From Spirochaetae bacterium HGW-Spirochaetae-2 (GTDB lineage Bacteria; Spirochaetota; Spirochaetia; Sphaerochaetales; Sphaerochaetaceae), in the NCBI GenBank assembly GCA_002839355.1, contig PGXW01000020.1, positions 1-51,394 on the forward strand: DNA of 51,394 nucleotides, written 5' to 3'. Of this stretch, positions 42,339 through 50,139 are shown one piece after another (the first letter of the stretch is position 1; every line of letters starts with the position of its first letter). The notes under the pieces were generated by a model, which was not told where the DNA came from, did no database searches, and saw only the letters and a list, made by a program, of their open reading frames with translations. The position numbers and the translations under genes were made by a program.

Positions 42339-43337
42339 ATGAAAAAGAGTATCATTGTCCTATTGGTTGTGCTGACCCTGCTAGGCAGCGCATCGATGCT
42401 TTTCGCGGCTGGAGCAAAGGAAGCCGCCGATGACGGCAAGATTTCCCTGCTGTTCATGCCTGGAGTGGCCGATCCGTTCTACTACACCATGGAAAAGGGT
42501 GTGCGGGCAAAAGCCGCCGAACTCGGCGTGGAAGTCGTGGTGGCCGAATATCCCAAGTCCTGGGGACCGGAAGCCCAGGTACCGATCCTCGAGGCAACCG
42601 CTGCCAAGCAGAACTTCGATGCCATCCTGATTGCACCGACTTCAAACGATGCCCTGATCGCACCGTTGAAGAAACTCTACGACAAGGGAATGGAGATCAT
42701 CACCGTCGACACCTTCCTGGGTGACGGGGATTATTCGAAACCCAGCGACTTCAGTTTCCCGCTCGCGTACATCGGATCGGACAACCGGCTCGGTGGTAAG
42801 ATGATGGCCGAGAAATTGGCCGAGATGCTCGGCGAGAAGGGTAAGGTGTTCTGTGAAGCGACCAACCCGGACGCATCGTCGGTCGCCGACCGCGTGAAGG
42901 GCTTCACCGCCGGTATCGCACAGTTCCCGGAAATGGAACTGGTCGGAGTCGAATGGTGCCTCGATGTCCAGCAGGTCGCCCAAGAACAGACACTTGCGGC
43001 ATTGCAAAAGAACAAGGATATCGTGGGAATCTTCGGTACCAACGTCTACAGTGCACAGGGATCCTACCAGGCAGTCGTGAATGCGGGACTCACCGGTGCC
43101 ATCAAGATCGCATCATGGGATGCCACCCAAGAGCTGATCGGCGCCTTGAAGAAGGGCCAAGTCGACCTGGTCTTGGCCCAAAAACCGGGAGAGATGGGCA
43201 CGCTCGGCGTCGAATGGGCCGTGAAGTACCTGAAGGACAACTCGGTCCAGGTTCCCAAGAAAGTCATTCCCGGATTCGAATTCTTCACCAAGGAGAATGT
43301 GAACGATCCGGCCATGGCCCAATACATCTACCAATAA
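42339..43337 (+). CDS. Sugar ABC transporter substrate-binding protein (RbsB-like)
   Basis: This 332-residue protein has a signal peptide (MKKSIIVLLVVLTLLGSASMLFA). The type I sugar-binding fold is indicated by ISLLFMPGVADPFYYTMEKG, FDAILIAPTSNDALIAPLKK near residue 95, and YIGSDNRLGGKMMAEKL near 145. It delivers a sugar or polyol to the two permeases encoded behind it. AAAAGGAG at 42325-42332 supports the start. Transcription probably begins at the sigma-54 promoter upstream. Confidence 0.9.
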   Translation: MKKSIIVLLVVLTLLGSASMLFAAGAKEAADDGKISLLFMPGVADPFYYTMEKGVRAKAAELGVEVVVAEYPKSWGPEAQVPILEATAAKQNFDAILIAPTSNDALIAPLKKLYDKGMEIITVDTFLGDGDYSKPSDFSFPLAYIGSDNRLGGKMMAEKLAEMLGEKGKVFCEATNPDASSVADRVKGFTAGIAQFPEMELVGVEWCLDVQQVAQEQTLAALQKNKDIVGIFGTNVYSAQGSYQAVVNAGLTGAIKIASWDATQELIGALKKGQVDLVLAQKPGEMGTLGVEWAVKYLKDNSVQVPKKVIPGFEFFTKENVNDPAMAQYIYQ

Positions 43338-43353
43338 CCGATTTTTCCAAAAT

Positions 43354-43389
43354 GACGGCTCTTCCCACATGGAAGGGGGGAGGGCCGTC
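43354..43389 (+). terminator. Intercistronic hairpin after the binding-protein gene
   Basis: GACGGC (43354-43359) pairs with GCCGTC (43384-43389), with further CTTCC/GGAAG pairing inside. It lies between the binding protein and permease genes without a T-run. It probably protects the upstream part of the message and favours binding-protein expression. Confidence 0.55.
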
Positions 43390-43430
43390 CTCCCGTTACG
43401 TTTGCGAACACCCCCCTTGGAGGATGCGCG

Positions 43431-44522
43431 ATGCCGAGACCGCTTATGCCACACGATACATCTACACCGTTTGTCCAGACCAATACCGGCAAGCTGCTGG
43501 GACGGCACTGGGCCCTCTTCTTCCTGTTGGGCATGATGGTGATCTTCGCCTTCACCGGCCCAGGGTTTTTCGAAGTCGTCAATTTCCAGAACATCATCCA
43601 TCTGGCCACCATCTCTATCCTGCTGGCGGTTGCCGAGACATTCGTCATCATCACCGGCGGTATCGACCTCTCGGTCGGTTTCGTCATGGGACTCTCCTCG
43701 ACCCTGGCCGCACGTATCATGGTGACACTCGGTTCCACGGGTATGGGCGAGCCGTTGCTCATCGTGCTCGGTACCCTTGCCGGACTGCTGGTCGCCTTTA
43801 TTCCCGGATTCATCAGCGGGACCCTTGTCGCCCGGTTCAAGGTACCGCCCTTCATTGCGACATTGGGCATGTGGGGCATCTGCAACGGCATCACACTACA
43901 CCTGTGCGACGGGTTCCTTCCCATCGCAGGATTGCCGTCCGTCCTCCCCCGATTGGGCAACGGCTACCTGTTCTATATCCACAAGGGCCAATCGTTCACC
44001 TTGTTCAAGAAACCCGATTATATTCCGGACGAGCGGGTGAGGGAACTGATACGGCTCGTTCCCTTCTCCTTCATCCTCATCGGAGCGGTTGTGCTCGTAT
44101 TCTGGTTTATCCTGCACAAGAGCAGGTTCGGCCAGCACACCTATGCCATCGGGGGAAATTTGGATGCTGCGATCAGGGCCGGAATCGATGTCGACCGGCA
44201 TCTAGTCAAGATATATATGCTCTCGTCGTTCCTCGCAGGTTTGGCCGGCGTCTTCAATGTGTTCCAGACCGGAATCGGCAACTATACCACCTTCAGTTCG
44301 ATGTACGAACTGTTCGCAGTGGCCGCGGTGGTCATTGGCGGAGCGAGCCTATTGGGAGGCAAGGGGAGGATTGTCGGATCCATGGTGGGCGTGCTGGTCC
44401 TGGCGGTCCTGAAGAACGGGTTGGCAATCTCGGGTGTCCAGCCGTTCGTTCGGTATATCGCGGTCGGCGTGCTGCTGACGTTCGCCGTCATCATCGACCA
44501 ATTGTTTCCCGACCTATTCTAG
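43431..44522 (+). CDS. Sugar ABC transporter permease (RbsC/XylH family), first of two
   Basis: This 363-residue membrane protein has about ten helices and the family motif VIITGGIDLSVGFVMGLS near residue 70, KVPPFIATLGMWGICNG near 140, FGQHTYAIGGNLDAAIRAGID near 235 and VVIGGASLLGGKGRIVGSM near 300. GGAGG precedes the ATG. The neighbouring permease is a paralogue, so the two probably form a heterodimeric channel. Confidence 0.92.
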   Translation: MPRPLMPHDTSTPFVQTNTGKLLGRHWALFFLLGMMVIFAFTGPGFFEVVNFQNIIHLATISILLAVAETFVIITGGIDLSVGFVMGLSSTLAARIMVTLGSTGMGEPLLIVLGTLAGLLVAFIPGFISGTLVARFKVPPFIATLGMWGICNGITLHLCDGFLPIAGLPSVLPRLGNGYLFYIHKGQSFTLFKKPDYIPDERVRELIRLVPFSFILIGAVVLVFWFILHKSRFGQHTYAIGGNLDAAIRAGIDVDRHLVKIYMLSSFLAGLAGVFNVFQTGIGNYTTFSSMYELFAVAAVVIGGASLLGGKGRIVGSMVGVLVLAVLKNGLAISGVQPFVRYIAVGVLLTFAVIIDQLFPDLF

Positions 44523-44534
44523 ACGGAGATGCCA

Positions 44535-45593
44535 ATGAATACACTCGTCGCGCAACGCAAACGAAACGCACTGGGTACGATCGGCCGGAACTGGGTTCTG
44601 GTTTTCCTAGCGTTGGAATTCGGTTACTTCGCAGTCCTGACCCGTGGTTTCGCGAGCCTGCACATCGTCCAGATGATACTCTTCTACGGCACGGAGGTAT
44701 TCCTCTTGGCGACCGCCGAACTGTTTGTGATCATCACCGGTGGCATCGACCTGTCGGTCGGGTACGTATTGGGGTTCGCCACCGTCATCTCATCCAAGCT
44801 CATGGTCGTTTTCGCATCCAGGGGTCTGTCCCCGCTGGGGGCGATTGTCACAAGCATACTCATCACGCTGTGTATCGGCCTGATTCCCGGTTTCGTGAAC
44901 GGGGTGCTGGTGGCAAAGTTGCGTGTACCGCCGTTCATCGCGACCTTCTCGATGCTGGGTGTCTGCCAAGGGGTATCGGAACTGCTCATGCAGGGCATTC
45001 CGGCAAAGAACCTGCCCCCGTTGGCAGGAACCATCGGCAACGGCCATTTCCTCTATATCGTTCCGGGTTCGGGAATCTCGTTCATGCAGCGGCCCGATGT
45101 CGCCCGGGGAGTGCGGGTGATCGAGATCATACCGAACGCGGTCGTCTTCGCACTCATCTTCATCGCCATATTCGCGTTCATACTCACCAAGACCCGCTTC
45201 GGCCAGCATATCTATGCGATCGGGGGGAATATCGATGCGGCGAGCAGGGCAGGGATCGATGTGAAGAAGCATATCATCGGCGTCTACATGATCTCGTCGT
45301 TCTTCGCCTCTCTGGCCGGCATCATCTATGTCATGAAATACATCACGGGAAAGGCCGATGCGGGAGCGGCTTCATTGCTCGATGCGATCGCGGCGGTGGT
45401 GATCGGCGGAGCAAGCATGTTCGGTGGTTCGGGAACCGTATGGCGGACAATCCTGGGATGCCTGGTGATCGCCACCTTGGAGACGGGACTGCGCATGCGG
45501 GGAACCCCGACCTTCGACAAATACATTCTGGTCGGTGTGATCCTGATCTTCACCGTCGTAATAGAACGGTTCTTCCCCGATTTCAAACGTTAG
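44535..45593 (+). CDS. Sugar ABC transporter permease (RbsC/XylH family), second of two
   Basis: This 352-residue protein is a paralogue of the preceding gene, with VIITGGIDLSVGYVLGF near residue 65, RVPPFIATFSMLGVCQG near 130, FGQHIYAIGGNIDAASRAGID near 225 and VVIGGASMFGGSGTVWRTI near 290. I chose the ATG at 44535, six bases after GGAG; the ATG at 44529 abuts that site. The pair suggests a tandem duplication followed by divergence. Confidence 0.9.
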   Translation: MNTLVAQRKRNALGTIGRNWVLVFLALEFGYFAVLTRGFASLHIVQMILFYGTEVFLLATAELFVIITGGIDLSVGYVLGFATVISSKLMVVFASRGLSPLGAIVTSILITLCIGLIPGFVNGVLVAKLRVPPFIATFSMLGVCQGVSELLMQGIPAKNLPPLAGTIGNGHFLYIVPGSGISFMQRPDVARGVRVIEIIPNAVVFALIFIAIFAFILTKTRFGQHIYAIGGNIDAASRAGIDVKKHIIGVYMISSFFASLAGIIYVMKYITGKADAGAASLLDAIAAVVIGGASMFGGSGTVWRTILGCLVIATLETGLRMRGTPTFDKYILVGVILIFTVVIERFFPDFKR

Positions 45594-45608
45594 GAGCAGG
45601 AGGACAGT

Positions 45609-46361
45609 ATGGGGTATATCATCGAAACCAGGGGCATCACCAAGCGCTTCGGCGGATTGACCGCGGTGGACAATGTGAGCATGGGAGTCAATGCGGGTGA
45701 AGTCGTCGCTATCCTTGGAGACAACGGAGCGGGCAAGTCGACACTCATAAAAATGATCAGCGGTGTGCACAAGCCCGATGAGGGAACGATCCTGCTCGAC
45801 GGCAAACCCATGAAGCTCGAGTCCCCTATGGATGCCTTGGCGAATGGGATCGAGACTATCTACCAGGACCTGGCCCTCGCCGAGAACCTCAACGTCTCGT
45901 CCAATATCTTTTTGGGACGGGAAAAGACGAAACGGTCGTTGGGCGTGCTCAACGTGCTCGACCACGAGTACATGCAGAAGGAATCGAGAAGCGTGCTCGA
46001 CCGACTGGAAATCGAGATCCCGTCGTTGAAGAATACCATCCGGACTCTCAGTGGTGGACAACGGCAGGCGGTGGCGATATCGCGTTCGATCTACTGGCAG
46101 GCGAAGGTCCTGATCATGGACGAACCGACCGCCGCACTGGGCATCGCCGAGCAGAAGAAGGTGCTCGACCTGGTGAAATCGCTTAAGACACAAGGAATTG
46201 GGATTATCATTATCAGCCACCAGATGTATGATGTATTCGAGGTCGCCGATCGGATCATCGTGATGCGCCGAGGTCAGAATGTCGCGACCCGTATGGTCTC
46301 GGAGACTACAGCCGATGAAATCGTCGGACTCATCGTAGGGTCGGAGACGGTGAAACGGTGA
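45609..46361 (+). CDS. Sugar ABC transporter ATP-binding protein (single domain)
   Basis: This 250-residue ATPase has Walker A GDNGAGKST near residue 39, Q-loop region ETIYQD, signature LSGGQRQAVAISR near 147, Walker B VLIMDEPTAALG near 170 and H-loop ISHQ near 203. Most ribose/xylose-type transporters use a two-domain ATPase of about 500 residues; a single-domain version, as in FrcA, fits a system with two permeases. AGGAGG precedes the ATG. Confidence 0.92.
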   Translation: MGYIIETRGITKRFGGLTAVDNVSMGVNAGEVVAILGDNGAGKSTLIKMISGVHKPDEGTILLDGKPMKLESPMDALANGIETIYQDLALAENLNVSSNIFLGREKTKRSLGVLNVLDHEYMQKESRSVLDRLEIEIPSLKNTIRTLSGGQRQAVAISRSIYWQAKVLIMDEPTAALGIAEQKKVLDLVKSLKTQGIGIIIISHQMYDVFEVADRIIVMRRGQNVATRMVSETTADEIVGLIVGSETVKR

Positions 46362-46392
46362 CACTGATACGGTAAAAAGGTGAACACGCGGC

Positions 46393-48498
46393 ATGAGGCT
46401 TTTTCAGAAGACGCTTCTTCTCTTCATCACCATCATCATCCTGTTGTCGGTATCGACCACAGTCTTCATCACCCGTGCCATCAACACCAACCAATCGGTC
46501 GACGCCTCGCGTGAATTGGCGCGAGAAGCCTCGGCGGTCTACGACAACTTCAACCATTGGAAACTCCTGTTGTGGCGCCATATAAACCTGCTTGCCGAGG
46601 AGAACCTGCCACTCTCCCATAACCCGACCAATTCGTTCGACAGCGACCTGGTGATGACTGTCCGACAGGCGGCTTCGCGTTCGGGAGTGGACTACGCGGT
46701 GTTGCGCCGCGAATCGGATAGCAGGCAGCTGCTGGTGCCCATCGAATCGGCCGATCGTCCGTTCCTCGATACCGAAGCCTTCAGGAACCGCAAGGTCCAT
46801 CCCTATATCGAGATCATCAAGCTGCACAATACCCTCTACTTCACGGCTGTGGTGCGCTTGGGTACGGAGGCGGATGGCACCGCGGTGGACGTGTTTTTGG
46901 TCAAGATGATCGATCGCCCCTTGTTGCAGCGTCTCAGCTCGAACCAACGCATCAAGGTGTTGGTCGCCAGCGCTTCGGGAGCCGTGGAAGGCACCATAGC
47001 GGTTGATGCGGTCCCGATGCCCTTACTCAATGGTGAAGCGGAGCAGGCCTATACGTCGGTCAAACATGTGGAGGTCGATGGACACAACTACCGTGCCATA
47101 ATCCAGCATTCGGGTTCGGTGGCTGTCGGTGACGATACCGAGATGCTCACGTTGGTGGTATTCCTTTCCCTGGCCGACTACGACCGGCAGGTCGTATTGG
47201 TGAATCGGGCGATCCTGACGGTCGCGTTGGTCGCCGCCCTGGTCACGATCCTGCTCAGCCTGATCTTCTCCAAGCATCTCAGCTCTCCGATCCACCGGGT
47301 CGTGCAAGCCATGCAGAAGATCAAGGAAGGCGATTATCGGGTCTCGATCCCGTCGCAGCACCGAGGGGAGATTGGCGAACTGCTCGACGGGTTCAACGAG
47401 ATGACCGAGCAGCTTGCCTTGGACAAACAGACCCGGGAGGAGTACCTGCAACAGATCATGCAGCTCAAGGGGTACAACGAGAGCATTATCAATGCCATGC
47501 CCGAGGGGCTGGTCGTAGTCAACAAGGATCTGAGGGTGGAAAAGGTCAACCGTGCCTGCCTGCAGTTCTTCTCCCTCTCGGAGCAGGAAGTTGCGGGCGC
47601 CGGCTTGGATACGCTTGCTGTCGAGATTCTCGATGCGTCGCTGGTAGACCGAATCCGAACCGTGTTGTCGGACGGGACGGCTCCAGATGCCGAATACAAG
47701 CGGGTGGTGGGTGAGCAGTCCTTCGAGGTGAAGCTCTATCCGCTGTTCGGTCAAGGGGACATCCATTGCATCGTGGTGATCGAGGATATCAGTGCGCGTA
47801 TCGCCTACGAGCAGAAGATATTCCAAGCCGAACGGCTGGCATCCATCAGCCTCATGACCGCGGGCATGGCCCATGAGATCAACAACCCGCTCAGTTCGAT
47901 CCTGTCGAATACGCAGAACCTTATCCATTCCGAGACCGATTCCCAACGTGCCGAGACATTGAGACTGGTCGAGCTGGAGACCAAGCGGATAGCCGGAATC
48001 GTGCGCGGATTGCTCGATTTCTCCACGACCGATTCGAACGCCGCGCTCGGAGCCCAGGTGAACCAGACGATTGGAGAAATTACCCGCCTGATCGGATACG
48101 GTATCGGACTCGAGCACAAGATCACGCTGCACACCGATTTCGATGATTCGTGTCCCCCGGTGGCCATCAGTACCGATGAGTTGAAGCAGGTGGTATTGAA
48201 TCTGGTGAGGAACGCCATGCAGTCGGTCGTCGATACCGGTACCATAACCATCGCTACCCGGTACCTTCTCCGGTCGGCATCGGTGGAGATCGCGGTGTCC
48301 GACGATGGCGTGGGGATCGCGCCACAACGCATCCAGCGGATATTCGACCCGTTCTACACGACCAAATCGGGAGATGTCGGAACAGGTTTGGGTTTGTCGG
48401 TGGTCTATGGTATAGTGAAGAAATATAAGGGCGAGATCTCGGTCAACAGTACGGTCGGCAAGGGAACGCGGATCGCCTTCCGGTTGCCGGTTGTCTAG
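46393..48498 (+). CDS. Membrane sensor histidine kinase (NtrB-like output)
   Basis: This 701-residue protein has one helix at residues 7-29, a periplasmic sensing region of about 240 residues, a second helix near 277-298, a HAMP domain (298-350), a PAS domain (about 365-470; NAMPEGLVVVNKDLRVEKVN), a HisKA dimerization domain with phospho-His in GMAHEINNPLSS near 493, and an ATPase domain with NLVRNAMQ, DDGVGIAP, DPFYTTKSGDVGTGLGLS. It lies 31 bases after the ABC ATPase and 9 bases before the response regulator. It probably senses the transported sugar or its binding protein, which is an inference from context. Confidence 0.9.
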   Translation: MRLFQKTLLLFITIIILLSVSTTVFITRAINTNQSVDASRELAREASAVYDNFNHWKLLLWRHINLLAEENLPLSHNPTNSFDSDLVMTVRQAASRSGVDYAVLRRESDSRQLLVPIESADRPFLDTEAFRNRKVHPYIEIIKLHNTLYFTAVVRLGTEADGTAVDVFLVKMIDRPLLQRLSSNQRIKVLVASASGAVEGTIAVDAVPMPLLNGEAEQAYTSVKHVEVDGHNYRAIIQHSGSVAVGDDTEMLTLVVFLSLADYDRQVVLVNRAILTVALVAALVTILLSLIFSKHLSSPIHRVVQAMQKIKEGDYRVSIPSQHRGEIGELLDGFNEMTEQLALDKQTREEYLQQIMQLKGYNESIINAMPEGLVVVNKDLRVEKVNRACLQFFSLSEQEVAGAGLDTLAVEILDASLVDRIRTVLSDGTAPDAEYKRVVGEQSFEVKLYPLFGQGDIHCIVVIEDISARIAYEQKIFQAERLASISLMTAGMAHEINNPLSSILSNTQNLIHSETDSQRAETLRLVELETKRIAGIVRGLLDFSTTDSNAALGAQVNQTIGEITRLIGYGIGLEHKITLHTDFDDSCPPVAISTDELKQVVLNLVRNAMQSVVDTGTITIATRYLLRSASVEIAVSDDGVGIAPQRIQRIFDPFYTTKSGDVGTGLGLSVVYGIVKKYKGEISVNSTVGKGTRIAFRLPVV

Positions 48499-48507
48499 GG
48501 GTGTGCA

Positions 48508-49902
48508 GTGGCTTGTGCGAATGGCTCCCATATTTTGATAGTCGATGATGAGGCAGGCATCCTCCGTGGTCTTTCGGATCTGTTCGGAACCGAAGGATTC
48601 ATCGTGCATGCCGAGCAGACCCTGCCCGGTGCCCTACGTGTCGCCGACGATTACGACCTCGATATCGCCATCGTGGATATCCGGCTGAAACATGCGGTGT
48701 CGGGGACAGCGTTGCTGGCGGCGTTGAAGGAGCGGGATCCCGAATTGCCTGTGCTCATGATCACCGGATACGGGAGCGTCGAGTCTGCGGTCGAGGCGAT
48801 GCATCTGGGTGCGGCCGACTATATCCTCAAACCGATCGACAATTCCCACATCCTGGACAAGGTTCGAAAACATATCGAGTTGGTGCGTCTGAAGCACGAC
48901 AACCTCTATCTTCATGGGGAGTTGCGTGAAAAATACTGCGCGTCGGACATTGTGACGGCGGACCCGGACATGCTGCACCAGTTGCAGGTGGCCGACAGGA
49001 TCAAGCAGAGCAACGCTCCGGTATTGCTTTGCGGAGAGAGTGGGACCGGCAAGGAGATCATGGCGCGGTACATCCACTTCACCAGCAACCGCAAGGACCG
49101 GCCGTTCGTCTGTGTCAACTGTGCGGCCCTATCCGAGTCGCTGCTGCTCAGTGAGCTGTTCGGACACGAGAAGGGGGCGTTCACCGGTGCGTTCGAGAAA
49201 CGGTTGGGCAAATTCGAGCTCGCCGATACGGGTACTCTGTTTCTTGACGAGATCGGCGACATGTCGCTGGAAGTGCAGGCAAAGTTGCTGCGGGTGCTGG
49301 AACAATCGTATTTCGAGCGTTTGGGCGGCTCACGCAGCGTATCGGTCGATATCCGCATCATCTCGGCGACCAACAAGCCGGTGGCACAGCTGGTTAAGGA
49401 GGGCAAGGTGCGTGCGGACCTCTACTATCGGATCAATGTGGTGCAGTTGATGCTTCCGCCCTTGCGACAGCGGCGTACCGATATCCCGCTGCTGGCCGAC
49501 CATTTTATCCGTCTGTACAACCGTCGCTACAACCGCAAGGTCATGGGTGTGTCGGATGCTGTCATGCGTGCATGGATGGCCTACCACTGGCCCGGCAACG
49601 TGCGCGAGTTGCAGAATGTGGTCAACCAGGGGGTGCTGTTGAGCGCGTCCGACCAGATCGAGCTGCTTGGTGTCGAGTATCCCGGTGGAAGCTCGCAAGC
49701 ACAACCGAAACGACTTTTCGATCCACAGCGGGACGAGTCGCTCCAGTCATTCGTCAAGCAGGCGGCTGGCGAAATCGAGAAGGCCTCCATAGAACAGGTT
49801 CTGAAGGAGAGCTCGTTCAACCAATCGAAAGCCGCCGCAATCCTCCGCATGACACGGAAAACCCTCGCAAAGAAAATCCAGGAATACCACATACCAAGGT
49901 AA
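48508..49902 (+). CDS. Sigma-54-dependent response regulator (NtrC family)
   Basis: This 464-residue protein has a receiver domain (residues 1-125; VDDEAGI, phospho-Asp in IAIVDIRL, Lys in YILKPIDN), an AAA+ domain (about 145-375; GESGTGKEIMARYIH, GAFTGAFE, LFLDEIGDMSLEVQAKLLR, VRADLYYRINV) and a Fis-type helix-turn-helix (about 425-462; SFNQSKAAAILRMTRKTLAKKI). The intact GAFTGA loop shows it can contact sigma-54. It starts with GTG at 48508, seven bases after AGGGG. A sigma-54 promoter lies in front of the ABC genes of the same operon. Its TAA stop is fused to repeat copy 11. Confidence 0.92.
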   Translation: MACANGSHILIVDDEAGILRGLSDLFGTEGFIVHAEQTLPGALRVADDYDLDIAIVDIRLKHAVSGTALLAALKERDPELPVLMITGYGSVESAVEAMHLGAADYILKPIDNSHILDKVRKHIELVRLKHDNLYLHGELREKYCASDIVTADPDMLHQLQVADRIKQSNAPVLLCGESGTGKEIMARYIHFTSNRKDRPFVCVNCAALSESLLLSELFGHEKGAFTGAFEKRLGKFELADTGTLFLDEIGDMSLEVQAKLLRVLEQSYFERLGGSRSVSVDIRIISATNKPVAQLVKEGKVRADLYYRINVVQLMLPPLRQRRTDIPLLADHFIRLYNRRYNRKVMGVSDAVMRAWMAYHWPGNVRELQNVVNQGVLLSASDQIELLGVEYPGGSSQAQPKRLFDPQRDESLQSFVKQAAGEIEKASIEQVLKESSFNQSKAAAILRMTRKTLAKKIQEYHIPR

Positions 49903-50032
49903 GTACCTGGCACCAACTTTCAATTTTGTATACAAAAACGAGCCATCATATCATCTTAACATGTTATTGGTAAGTAGAATTTACCTAGACACTTGAATTT
50001 GTATACAAAAACGAAAACACGTACCAGGTACC
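49903..50032. repeat. Palindromic gene-end repeat, copy 11 (long class, 130 bp)
   Basis: GTACCTGGCACC begins on the base after the response-regulator stop TAA (49900-49902); GTACCAGGTACC ends at 50032. Cores are TTTTGTATACAAAA and TTTGTATACAAAAA. The left part of the middle differs from copies 8-10, while the right 45 bases are nearly identical to copy 10. Confidence 0.9.
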
Positions 50033-50044
50033 TTCATGAATAAA

Positions 50045-50087
50045 AAACGACGGCGCCAAGAGGAGATTCCTCCCAACGCCATCGTTT
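50045..50087 (-). terminator. Rho-independent terminator of the ice-binding-type gene
   Basis: AAACGACGGCG (50045-50055) and CGCCATCGTTT (50077-50087) pair with one mismatch, and inside them GAGGA-GAT-TCCTC forms a second stem. Read on the minus strand the hairpin is followed by a T-run (complement of 50042-50047). It lies 53 bases after the stop codon of the minus-strand gene. Confidence 0.85.
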
Positions 50088-50139
50088 GATAAAAAGTTTT
50101 GCTACTCGTCATTCAGTATCGACGAGAATAATCATCCAT

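Noticed and set aside
3353-50032. TTTTGTATACAAAA as an AraR-like operator
   Set aside because: The core resembles GntR-LacI operators such as TTTGTACGTACAAA, but copies sit mainly at 3' ends and between convergent genes, with additional outer arms, so a regulator-binding role as the main function is unlikely.
3353-50032. CRISPR array
   Set aside because: The repeats are dispersed kilobases apart with genes between them and no regular spacers or cas genes.
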